Positions 1-6,761 of a stretch of DNA of 7,942 nucleotides are shown here, piece after piece (positions within the stretch are counted from its first letter, which is position 1; every line of letters begins with the position of its first letter). The translations under genes and the position numbers were made by a program. Source of the DNA: CAYVOX01 sp964453035 (GTDB taxonomy: Bacteria > Chloroflexota > Anaerolineae > Anaerolineales > Anaerolineaceae); NCBI GenBank assembly GCA_964453035.1, contig CAYVOX010000145.1, forward strand, positions 1-7,942, read 5' to 3'. A model generated the notes under the pieces. That model had not been told where the DNA came from, made no database searches, and worked only from the letters and a program-made list of their open reading frames with translations.

Positions 1-1646
1 CCCGTACCCTCACCGTACAGGATTCCGGCATTGGCATGACGCGCAGCGAAATTATCGAGAACCTCGGCACCATCGCCCAATCCGGTGCTCGCAAGTTCAT
101 CGAAGCCGCCCAGGACAAAAGCCTTGACTTCACCCGCGTGATCGGGCAGTTTGGCGTCGGTTTTTACTCCGTTTTTATGGTCGCCGAATGGGTGCGCGTC
201 ACCTCGCGCTCCTACCAGCCGCGGGCAAAAGCCGTCAGTTGGCACGCCACCGGTCAGGAACAATACCAGGTGGGTCCGGCAGAAATGGCCGAACGTGGGA
301 CACGGGTTGAAATAAAGCTCAAAGAGGATTGCGCTGAATTTGCCGATGAAAATCGTCTTAAGGCCATCATTCACAAACATTCCGATTACATCGGTTTTCC
401 GATTTTTATCGGCGCCGAAACCAATCCCGTCAACCAGCAATCCTCCCTCTGGCGCACTTCCCGGCAGGAAGTTAAACCGGAGCAGTACAACGATTTCTAC
501 CGCCAGCTCACCCTGGAAAGCGAAGAACCTCTGCTTCACACCCACCTGGTGACGGATGCCCCTGTGCAGCTTTACGCTTTACTGTTCATCCCGACCAAAG
601 GCGAGCGCGGCATCTTTTCTCTCCGCAGAGAAGATGGTCTCAAGCTCTATTCACGCAACATCCTCATTGACGAATACAACAAAGACCTTCTCCCTGAATA
701 CTTTCGTTTTGTTCAGGGGGTGGTCGATTCAGAGGATCTTCCGCTCAATGTCTCCCGCGAAACCGTTCAGTCCTCCGGACTTATGCAAAAACTAAAGAAA
801 GTTCTGACGAATCAGCTTTTCAAAGAGTTGGAAGCGCTCTCAAAAAATGCGCCAGAAAAATACATCGCCTTCTGGCAGGAATTTGGTGGCTACCTCAAAC
901 AGGGCGTCGCAGTTGACCATCTCGAAGCGCCGAAGCTCATTCCCTTGCTGCGCTTCAAAACCACTCTGCGCTCCGAAGAATGGTCTTCTCTGGATGAATT
1001 AATTTCCCGCCTGCCCGAAAACCAGAAGCTCATTTATTACATCATTGGCGAGGATCCCCGCTCCATCCTTCGCAGTCCCCATCTTGATTATTTTCAATCC
1101 CAGGGCATTGAAGTTTTGCTCCTCACTGAACCAATCGATTCCTTCATGCTGATGGGGCTGCGCCAGTATAAGAACTACGAATTCAATAACGTAGCCCAGG
1201 CAGATGTTAAACCTGTTGAACCTCCTGCCGATCAAACCCAGGCGCAGAATATTATCGAAGCCGATTTTGCCGCCCTGGTTGACCGCTTCAAACAAACTCT
1301 AACCGACCGTGTGGCAGATGTACGCGGCAGCCATCGCCTGACGCAAAGTGTAGCTCGCCTTGTTGACCCCGATGATGCCCTCGAACCGGAATTGCAGCGC
1401 GTTTACCGCTACCTGGGCAAGGAATACGAAGTCCCCCGTAAAATCCTCGAGATCAATCCCGCTCATCCGATCCTCAAAAACCTGCTCAGGCTTCCGCCCG
1501 GTTCAGACTTGCAAACCCTCATCATTGAGCAGATTTTCGAGAGCGCTCTGCTGGTCGAAGGCCTCCACCCTGACCCGTCCAGCATCGCTGCTCGCGTTGA
1601 AAAGCTCATCGAAGCAGCGCTCTCTCAGGCAGGCGACGAAAAATAA
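1..1646 (+). CDS. htpG: Molecular chaperone HtpG (Hsp90 family), 5'-truncated by the window edge
   Basis: Cytosolic Hsp90-type ATP-dependent chaperone. The frame is open from position 3 to the TAA at 1644-1646, giving 547 residues. The real start lies upstream: the first readable residues lead into DSGIGM (to the ATG at 36), which is the Hsp90 nucleotide-binding motif found near residue 80 of E. coli HtpG. About 70-75 residues are therefore missing, including the first ATPase helix with its catalytic Glu and Asn. The ATG at 36 is an internal Met. Numbering from it, the ATP-lid and glycine motif GQFGVGFYS is at 37-45, the middle domain runs from about 105 to 380, and the conserved LPLNVSRE segment at 235-242 carries the middle-domain catalytic Arg (R241, codon 756-758). 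The C-terminal dimerisation domain follows, with DVRGSHRLT typical of bacterial HtpG. The extrapolated full length of about 620 aa matches the 624 aa of E. coli HtpG. There is no C-terminal MEEVD, as expected in bacteria. No frameshift is seen. The gene converges on the sulfotransferase operon and is followed by a hairpin terminator. Confidence 0.97.
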   Translation, partial: RTLTVQDSGIGMTRSEIIENLGTIAQSGARKFIEAAQDKSLDFTRVIGQFGVGFYSVFMVAEWVRVTSRSYQPRAKAVSWHATGQEQYQVGPAEMAERGTRVEIKLKEDCAEFADENRLKAIIHKHSDYIGFPIFIGAETNPVNQQSSLWRTSRQEVKPEQYNDFYRQLTLESEEPLLHTHLVTDAPVQLYALLFIPTKGERGIFSLRREDGLKLYSRNILIDEYNKDLLPEYFRFVQGVVDSEDLPLNVSRETVQSSGLMQKLKKVLTNQLFKELEALSKNAPEKYIAFWQEFGGYLKQGVAVDHLEAPKLIPLLRFKTTLRSEEWSSLDELISRLPENQKLIYYIIGEDPRSILRSPHLDYFQSQGIEVLLLTEPIDSFMLMGLRQYKNYEFNNVAQADVKPVEPPADQTQAQNIIEADFAALVDRFKQTLTDRVADVRGSHRLTQSVARLVDPDDALEPELQRVYRYLGKEYEVPRKILEINPAHPILKNLLRLPPGSDLQTLIIEQIFESALLVEGLHPDPSSIAARVEKLIEAALSQAGDEK

Positions 1647-1672
1647 AACTGGCTATCACCTCTGGTCCCATC

Positions 1673-1715
1673 AAAACGACCTGTATGGTCCATTAAAGAC
1701 CAGGCAGGTCGTTTT
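1673..1715. terminator. Probable bidirectional intrinsic terminator between convergent genes
   Basis: A perfect 11-bp inverted repeat, AAAACGACCTG at 1673-1683 and CAGGTCGTTTT at 1705-1715, encloses a second perfect 5-bp stem (TGGTC 1686-1690, GACCA 1698-1702) with a 7-nt loop and a small 2x2 internal mismatch. The outer arm starts with four A and ends with four T, so the structure reads as a stem followed by U residues on either strand. It lies 26 nt after the htpG stop and about 140 nt past the end of the minus-strand operon, where a shared terminator for convergent transcripts is expected. The U-tract is short (TTTTGTGATTT on the plus strand), so efficiency cannot be judged from sequence. 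The fold was found by hand, without an energy calculation. Confidence 0.8.
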
Positions 1716-1853
1716 GTGATTTGACTGCGCCAGGCGAGGTTTTTGTGAGGGTCAGGTTTATCTTCTACATCACCCGATGTGTACTCTCAATCCTTATCAA
1801 GGCTACGCGCAACATTAATATATTTCAAACTTACCTCTTTTTACAGCTCATCG
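1716..1853. other. Convergent intergenic remainder with no gene seen
   Basis: This stretch lies between the hairpin and the end of the minus-strand operon. It contains an A/T-rich patch around 1813-1830 and one weak 5-bp inverted repeat (ACATC 1767-1771, GATGT 1776-1780) with no following T-tract on either strand. I see no convincing coding region, RNA gene or second terminator. It is probably the 3' untranslated tail of the sulfotransferase operon. Confidence 0.5.
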
Positions 1854-3947
1854 CTACTTCACCACTATCTTATATCCCGTCGGGTTATACCCCGGCATGA
1901 TGCTACCCTTTGCGTCGTTACCCTCAATCACGCCACCCACTGCATAGATGGCGTATTCCCCGGGTTCCAGATTTTTCAGGCTGATTCGGGCGTAAATATT
2001 ACCGTTCAAAGACGGCGACGCCTGGAAAACATACGTCTTAGAACCGCTCATCAGCACAAAATTGAGCCGGCCAATCAGGTAGGTTTTGCCCTCAAATGTG
2101 AAATTCCCGTGCAAGATGAGGTTGTCGTCTTTTTCAAAGATTTGATTGAAATCAAAATCAAACTTATCCACAAAGAAGTTGGGGAGCTTCATTTCAACGA
2201 TCGGGGATGCCTGCGCTTCACCTTTGAGCTGCCCTCGAACTTCATCAAGCCCGGTCTCGATGCTGGCGTTGTATAACGCAATGCGCCTCGCCTGGTACGT
2301 CTCCGCCGCGGTGGTGTTGTTCGGTGTCACGTGGATGTCAAAGACCACTTCGCCATTTGCCCGAACCTCAACCACCCGCGATTCAACCTGCTGCTTTCCC
2401 AGTACCCCGTCAATAATGGTGTCAACCGGAATCCCATCCTTGCGCATCATGCCGCCAAAATCAATGAGGATATTGCCCGTTGTCTCCTGGTAATCAGCGC
2501 TCCCCAAAAAGGTTGCATACGCGCTGGCGCCAAGCTGCTTGCCGTACTGCCACAGTTGTTCCACCGTCATCTTGGCTTCATTGATGCGGTAGATTACCGC
2601 TCGAGAGTAATTCTTCTCCGGTGCAACGCTTGTTTCCTTGCGAAAACTGCGCGATTGGCCGTTGTCAAAAACCAGCAGATCAATCGTCTCCGGGTTACTG
2701 TCAATACCCGCCAGTATTTTTGCCGAGTGTTGCCCCCACGACCACTCAAACATCTTTTCCCCAACCGGCTTCAGCAGGTATTTCTGGAACCGGCTGTACT
2801 CTCCATCCCACCCCTCCGGAGAGGAGAGAATCCAGCGAATTTCATTGCTTTTTGGATCGAATTTCACCAACGTTGACTGGATGGGTGACGAAGCAATCAT
2901 CCCCCCATCGCGCAAATCCACCTCAACTGAATTGAGGTGCGCCCAGTCCTGGTTGGGCTGGTTTAACACACCTGTATCAAAATGGTGGTAAGGGCTGCGG
3001 CTGCCGTCCAGGATTTTTCCCAGGTCAATTTCCTCGCTCACCATGCCGCTCTCCCGGTCAATGCGCACGATGACATCTTCCCGCGTGCTGTGAGAAAACG
3101 GCGCATTCTTGTTATTGGAGGTCGCCAGAAAATCGCCATCACTCAGCTCAATCACCTCATGGTGAACCGCGTTGGGCACTTCATACTCGACATACACTTT
3201 CCCCATCAGGTTCATTTCCCACAGAGTGTACATATTGTACGGCATCAGCTTCATCACGTCGCCGGTTGCCAGCAGCCGGCCGTTTGATAGCACGCGCATT
3301 GCCGTTCCATGCCCGAAGAACTTGTTGGAAAAATACCCGCGAACTTCGCCCCGCGCATCCAGCATATAGGTGTAGCTTGTTTCAAAACAAGCAATCATCA
3401 GCGTCACTCCCGCTTCCATCGCCTCCGGTTTTGAAACCGCCACATCCAGTTTTGGAAAATCAAAGGGCAGCGCTTCGGTTTTGATTGTCAGCTCCACGCT
3501 TTGGTCAGGTTTTCCGCTGCTTTGAACGTTTATACGCACCTTATTATTTGCGCCAGCGTAAAGCCCCAATACCGCAATTTCATGGTGCGTTTTCGGTTGT
3601 TGATATTGGTGGATGAACGTGGTGTTGGCGTCCTTACCCACCACCATCACCTGGGTTAAGGCGGGTTGCTCCGTCTCAAAAATCACAAAAGCCGAGAGCG
3701 GGTTCGCCTGATATGGATCCTGAATCACATATGGATTCTGCAGCGTGTATTTACCTGACCGGTAATCCTTCAGTATTTCTTGCTCTCTCTGGAATTGATA
3801 ATCCAGAATCTGGTAGCTCTCCACCGCTTTGTAGCTTTTCAGCGCGGCTTCTGTAGGTCTCACCAGCACCCCGCTCAAGACCACCGCTGCCCCAATGGCT
3901 GCGACCAGCACAACAATCCCTAAACCGATGAATATCTTTTTCTTCAT
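1854..3947 (-). CDS. Signal-anchored aryl-sulfate sulfotransferase (ASST) family protein, divergent active site (distal copy)
   Basis: Family enzymes (E. coli AssT) move sulfate between phenolic compounds without PAPS, through a sulfo-histidine, in the periplasm. Residues 1-30 form a basic start plus one hydrophobic segment without a lipobox, so an uncleaved anchor or signal peptide with the body outside. Residues about 68-160 match the ASST N-terminal domain (PYVIQDPY, GLYAG). The propeller follows, about 170-500, with HH at 262-263, DWAHLN at 335-340 (H337, N339), WGQH at 404-407 (candidate catalytic H407, codon 2729-2727), FDNG at 427-430, YSRAVIYRI at 447-455 and EQLWQYGK at 463-470. The Arg that follows the HxN motif by about 18 residues in E. 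coli (R374 from memory) is Pro355 here (CCC). There is one Cys only, C187. An extra beta-rich domain spans about 585-697; E. coli AssT is near 600 aa. ATG 3947 has GGAG at 3961-3958, 10 nt upstream. This is the last gene of the three-gene unit. Family membership is secure; transferase activity is uncertain. Confidence 0.9.
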   Translation of the reverse strand: MKKKIFIGLGIVVLVAAIGAAVVLSGVLVRPTEAALKSYKAVESYQILDYQFQREQEILKDYRSGKYTLQNPYVIQDPYQANPLSAFVIFETEQPALTQVMVVGKDANTTFIHQYQQPKTHHEIAVLGLYAGANNKVRINVQSSGKPDQSVELTIKTEALPFDFPKLDVAVSKPEAMEAGVTLMIACFETSYTYMLDARGEVRGYFSNKFFGHGTAMRVLSNGRLLATGDVMKLMPYNMYTLWEMNLMGKVYVEYEVPNAVHHEVIELSDGDFLATSNNKNAPFSHSTREDVIVRIDRESGMVSEEIDLGKILDGSRSPYHHFDTGVLNQPNQDWAHLNSVEVDLRDGGMIASSPIQSTLVKFDPKSNEIRWILSSPEGWDGEYSRFQKYLLKPVGEKMFEWSWGQHSAKILAGIDSNPETIDLLVFDNGQSRSFRKETSVAPEKNYSRAVIYRINEAKMTVEQLWQYGKQLGASAYATFLGSADYQETTGNILIDFGGMMRKDGIPVDTIIDGVLGKQQVESRVVEVRANGEVVFDIHVTPNNTTAAETYQARRIALYNASIETGLDEVRGQLKGEAQASPIVEMKLPNFFVDKFDFDFNQIFEKDDNLILHGNFTFEGKTYLIGRLNFVLMSGSKTYVFQASPSLNGNIYARISLKNLEPGEYAIYAVGGVIEGNDAKGSIMPGYNPTGYKIVVK

Positions 3948-3965
3948 AGCCGATCGTCTCCGTGC

Positions 3966-4472
3966 CTACTTCTTAATCTCAAGCCTCTGGGTACCTTCAG
4001 TGGTGGTATGCACCAGGGATAACTTCCCTTCTGCTGCCGTTTTTGGAATTTCGAAACAAATCCAGCCCTTGTTCTCCCCAAATCGAATGGTCAATCCTGT
4101 CATGCGTGGAGAATAATTATGCTGGGTGATGAATGAATCGTTTTCCAGCCGCGAATACTTGCCGCCGTTTTGATCTTCGACAGCCAGATCCTTCCACTCA
4201 AAACTGGTATTTCCGGTGGTTGATTTTGCAATCCCCAGGTTGAGCAGCAGGTAAACCTTTCCTGCAACCGGGTCACTGACGTGATCCACATCCTTCTTTT
4301 CACCGTTGTAAAGGGTCACCACTTCCCTGGTCTTTAGCCCGGTTTTGACTTCCGCCTGGCTGACCTGGATTAGCCAACCAGAGGTCGGCGCTGCCGTCTG
4401 TGCTGCGCTTGAGCAGCCAGCCATTCCGAGAAAAATGAAGAGAATCAGGAAAACTTTAAATGTTTTTTGCAT
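3966..4472 (-). CDS. Small surface lipoprotein with DUF4352-like Ig fold domain
   Basis: The 168-residue product starts MQKTFKVFLILFIF and has a lipobox ending MAGC, so it should be cleaved before the Cys (residue 20) and lipid-anchored outside the cytoplasmic membrane. A short Ala/Ser/Thr linker follows. The rest resembles the DUF4352 group of immunoglobulin-like extracytoplasmic domains: a strand with KVYLLLNLGI near 77-86, then the FEWKDLAVEDQNGGKYS segment and a final WICFEIPK strand. This assignment is from pattern memory; DUF4352 domains have no known catalytic role and are thought to bind or stabilise partners. GTG at 4475 is a possible start, but ATG at 4472 is preferred because GGAG at 4483-4480 is then 7 nt upstream. 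That start overlaps the upstream sulfotransferase stop as TGATG, implying translational coupling. The stop is 18 nt before the next sulfotransferase gene. Its position between two ASST paralogues suggests an accessory or anchoring subunit, which is inference only. Confidence 0.85.
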   Translation of the reverse strand: MQKTFKVFLILFIFLGMAGCSSAAQTAAPTSGWLIQVSQAEVKTGLKTREVVTLYNGEKKDVDHVSDPVAGKVYLLLNLGIAKSTTGNTSFEWKDLAVEDQNGGKYSRLENDSFITQHNYSPRMTGLTIRFGENKGWICFEIPKTAAEGKLSLVHTTTEGTQRLEIKK

Positions 4473-4483
4473 CACTCCACTCC
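4470..4483 (-). promoter_or_regulatory. Translational coupling site: TGATG overlap with internal SD
   Basis: Reading the minus strand, the upstream sulfotransferase ends TGA (4474-4472) and the lipoprotein ATG begins on the last base of that stop (4472-4470). Two GGAG copies lie just before it, at 4483-4480 and 4478-4475. The first is 7 nt from the ATG and decides the start over the in-frame GTG at 4475, for which it would be only 4 nt away. Ribosomes ending the first gene can reinitiate directly on the second. Confidence 0.75.
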
Positions 4484-6559
4484 ATTGATGTCTGATAATC
4501 CCACTTGATACTCAGTATCCACAACTCGAATTCCCGATGACGTGCGCGTGAAGAAGCTTAATCTGTAACTTCCTTGCGGTAGCATCCTTGTATCCAGGTA
4601 ATTCACAAAGAAGGTGCTTAACCCCTTTTCGTTAGGTTCACCAAATGACGCCTCAGAAATGTTAAACGTGAAGATATCCGTTTCGCTTTTCAATACAAGG
4701 AATAAATTACGTGATTCCTCTGCCAGCTCTACCCGACCTTTGAGGTGCAAATCCCGATTAACTAGCTTGATTTCATCAACGTATAATCGCAGCGGAGAGT
4801 AGCCGGTTATTTTATCAAGTCCTAACCGGTTGCCGCGGTAAATCCAATCCAGGCAGTCACTGCCAAATTTATCCATGCACAGGGCATACAGCGAATGCGC
4901 ATAGTTGGTGGTAAGAGTCTGGTTGGTTTCTAAAGGGAAAGGATAAATCTTATACGGTGTATCATTAACCCGGTATTTCCCGGGGTGTTCTCCCAGGTGA
5001 AATTCGCGCACCAGTTCTTCCACCCTCACGCGTTGCGATCGGTAAATAGAGCGCGTATCCGTTAATCGCATTTCAAAGACAACTTCTTTTTGAGCCGTCA
5101 CCTCAGTGATAACCCCATCAAAGCGCTTTACGTCATAAAGTGATTGTACTTCTCCAAAGGTTCCCAGGAAGTTGCCCGTCTGCTTAAGGTAAACTGCGTT
5201 GCTTTTGATAGAAGAAAAGAGTTCATGCCCGCGCTCTTTACCGTACTCCCAGATCTGCTCAACCGTCAATTCCCTTTGATGAATCCGATAGTGCACCATC
5301 CGGCTGTATTTTTTCTCGTTTGGCAGGTCTGCCGTGAAATCCCGAAAAGTACCATTATCAAACACCAGAATATCCAGGGTAGTGGCATCCCCATCCAGGT
5401 CCGGCAGAACCTGCGGCGCATGTTGCATCCAGAACCACTCAAAACCATCCCCGACCGGTTTTAGCAAGTAGGAATCAAATTCAGACGTCCAACCATCCCT
5501 TGCTCCCAGTATCCATTTCAACTTCCCTTCAGGATAATCAAGCAGAACCAGCGCATGCTGATTTCGCGCCGAAACCAGCAGGTCGTCTCCAAGTTCACCA
5601 CCCGTGGCGATTGCATTGATATGTAGCGACTCGCTGTCATCGATATACTCAAAAATGCGCTTATCGGGGAAAAATTGCTTTAAAGAAAGCGAGTTGCTCT
5701 TTTGGGTACCCACCTCACGGTCAAACTGGTAGATGGATTCCCCAACAGTGGAGATAAATCCATCCCGGTATGGGATAACCTCGTGGTGAATGAAGGGCGT
5801 GAAGTAGAAAGTTGAAAACTTACCCAACAGGTCAGTTTCCACAAGCTTATCCGGTGCGTCGCCGTGCGTGTAAGGTGGCGTAGGCAAATAAGCCGTCAAC
5901 AGATTTCCGTTTGGCAAAACAGTCAGAATGTTGTTGCTTTTAAAATTCAGGTACCAGCGCACGTCTCCGCGTTGGTCCAAAATGAACTTGTACGTCTCGG
6001 AATTCACCAGCGTCCAACCCGGTTCCATTTTTTCCGGCTTTGAAACAATCACCACTCTGCCCGGCAGATCATCCGGCAGTCGCTCGGTTTTTAAGGCCAG
6101 TGTGTGAAGGCTGCTCGTTCCCTGGTTGGATTCAACCGTCAGCTTCACTTCATTGGTCACGCCTGCGTATAATCCGATAATGGGGATTTCATGGTGGGTA
6201 ACCGGAGCATCCAGGCGGTATGTCAAAGTTGTGGAAGTATCCTTGCCCAACACCTCAACCGTCACCCGCGAGGCATTGGGCGTTTCAAAGAGCGCCAGGG
6301 CCGTCAGCGGTGAATGCCCATACGGATCCTGTATTACGTAAGGCGCCTGCGGGCTGTAGTTGTCCTTTGCATAATCCGCAAGCAGGCTTTTTTCAAGCAA
6401 AAATTGCTCTTGAACCACGTCTGGTTGGGCGGTGACGACCTTTTTCGCCGCTTGCTTTGCAGGCAGGGCAACAAAAAGTACCGCCAGAGCCAGGATCAAT
6501 CCAAAACCTGCCAGCACGATTCCGAGAAGAATTCTAACGATAAGGGATGTGCGCTTCAT
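4472..6559 (-). CDS. Signal-anchored aryl-sulfate sulfotransferase (ASST) family protein, active-site residues conserved (promoter-proximal copy)
   Basis: Predicted PAPS-independent sulfotransferase, E. coli AssT family, acting outside the membrane on phenolic sulfate esters and acceptors (known for the family; substrates here unknown). Residues 1-32 form a basic start plus a long hydrophobic anchor. The ASST N-terminal domain is about 70-162 (PYVIQDPYGHSPLTAL, GLYAG). The propeller shows HHE at 258-260, LHIN at 312-315 (H313, N315), SARNQ at 330-334 with R332 (codon 5566-5564), WMQH at 377-380 (candidate catalytic H380, codon 5422-5420), FDNG at 400-403, YSRMVHYRI at 418-426 and EQIWEYGKERG at 434-444. 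All four core positions of the family are present. The Cys-bearing loop that precedes the catalytic His in E. coli is absent; instead C561 and C569 sit in a segment the paralogue lacks. A C-terminal beta-rich domain (about 588-686) is shared with the paralogue. An in-frame TGA four codons upstream (6571-6569) fixes ATG 6559 as the start, yet no clear SD precedes it. First gene of the minus-strand unit. Confidence 0.92.
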   Translation of the reverse strand: MKRTSLIVRILLGIVLAGFGLILALAVLFVALPAKQAAKKVVTAQPDVVQEQFLLEKSLLADYAKDNYSPQAPYVIQDPYGHSPLTALALFETPNASRVTVEVLGKDTSTTLTYRLDAPVTHHEIPIIGLYAGVTNEVKLTVESNQGTSSLHTLALKTERLPDDLPGRVVIVSKPEKMEPGWTLVNSETYKFILDQRGDVRWYLNFKSNNILTVLPNGNLLTAYLPTPPYTHGDAPDKLVETDLLGKFSTFYFTPFIHHEVIPYRDGFISTVGESIYQFDREVGTQKSNSLSLKQFFPDKRIFEYIDDSESLHINAIATGGELGDDLLVSARNQHALVLLDYPEGKLKWILGARDGWTSEFDSYLLKPVGDGFEWFWMQHAPQVLPDLDGDATTLDILVFDNGTFRDFTADLPNEKKYSRMVHYRIHQRELTVEQIWEYGKERGHELFSSIKSNAVYLKQTGNFLGTFGEVQSLYDVKRFDGVITEVTAQKEVVFEMRLTDTRSIYRSQRVRVEELVREFHLGEHPGKYRVNDTPYKIYPFPLETNQTLTTNYAHSLYALCMDKFGSDCLDWIYRGNRLGLDKITGYSPLRLYVDEIKLVNRDLHLKGRVELAEESRNLFLVLKSETDIFTFNISEASFGEPNEKGLSTFFVNYLDTRMLPQGSYRLSFFTRTSSGIRVVDTEYQVGLSDINGVE

Positions 6560-6761
6560 AGGAATGCATCAAAGTTTACCATAGCTAACCCGAACTGGTC
6601 CAACTTCTTATTTTTTTCCCCAGCCCGCCGCTCCCTTTCAACCCGATTCGAATAGCATCCTTCCTTATCATCCAGTCCGCAAAGAGGGTTATACTTAAAA
6701 AAGGTTGTATTCTCATTCCTTTTGAGATTCAGTCGTTCCCAACCAGCCTCTGGAGGAAGCC
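6560..6761. promoter_or_regulatory. Divergent intergenic region (about 200 bp) expected to hold two promoters
   Basis: This stretch separates the minus-strand ASST operon from the plus-strand repeat-protein gene, so both promoters should lie in it. Plus strand candidate: TATACT at 6690-6695 with TTATCA at 6665-6670, spacing 19, giving a leader of about 60 nt. Minus strand candidate: TAAACT at 6578-6573 with a poor TTGGAC at 6603-6598, spacing 19, which would start transcription only about a dozen bases before the ATG. Both boxes are weak matches. Other structure: a T-rich run around 6608-6617 and an 8-bp palindrome, ATTCGAAT, at 6646-6653. No operator can be assigned to a known regulator. Confidence 0.4.
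6752..6756 (+). promoter_or_regulatory. Strong Shine-Dalgarno for the LVIVD repeat gene
   Basis: GGAGG lies 5 nt before the ATG at 6762-6764 and is a near-consensus ribosome binding site. It fixes the start of a gene that has no stop inside the window. It contrasts with the opposite, divergent gene, whose ATG has no recognisable SD. Confidence 0.85.

Noticed and set aside
1..1646. ATG at 36 as the true htpG start
   Set aside because: The frame continues upstream to the window edge and encodes conserved Hsp90 sequence (the DSGIGM motif spans this ATG), so the gene is truncated by the window, not short.
1360..1719. 119-codon plus-strand frame over the htpG 3' end and terminator
   Set aside because: It is out of frame with htpG over its conserved C-terminal domain and reads through the hairpin. 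No independent support.
1767..1780. Second small inverted repeat as a possible terminator for the minus-strand operon
   Set aside because: Only a 5-bp stem with no following T-tract on either strand; too weak to call.
1779..2276. 165-codon plus-strand frame running from the intergenic region into the ASST 3' end
   Set aside because: Most of it is antisense to the ASST C-terminal domain, there is no SD, and the translated sequence has no recognisable motif.
2331..2876. 181-codon open frame on the plus strand
   Set aside because: It is antisense to the well-supported ASST gene, shows no domain pattern or export signal, and is composed of the complement of propeller codons. Treated as a shadow frame.
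1854..3947. Distal ASST as a pseudogene because of the missing Arg
   Set aside because: The frame is intact over 697 codons, it has its own SD, and the other catalytic motifs and both flanking domains are kept. A single substitution fits divergence better than decay.
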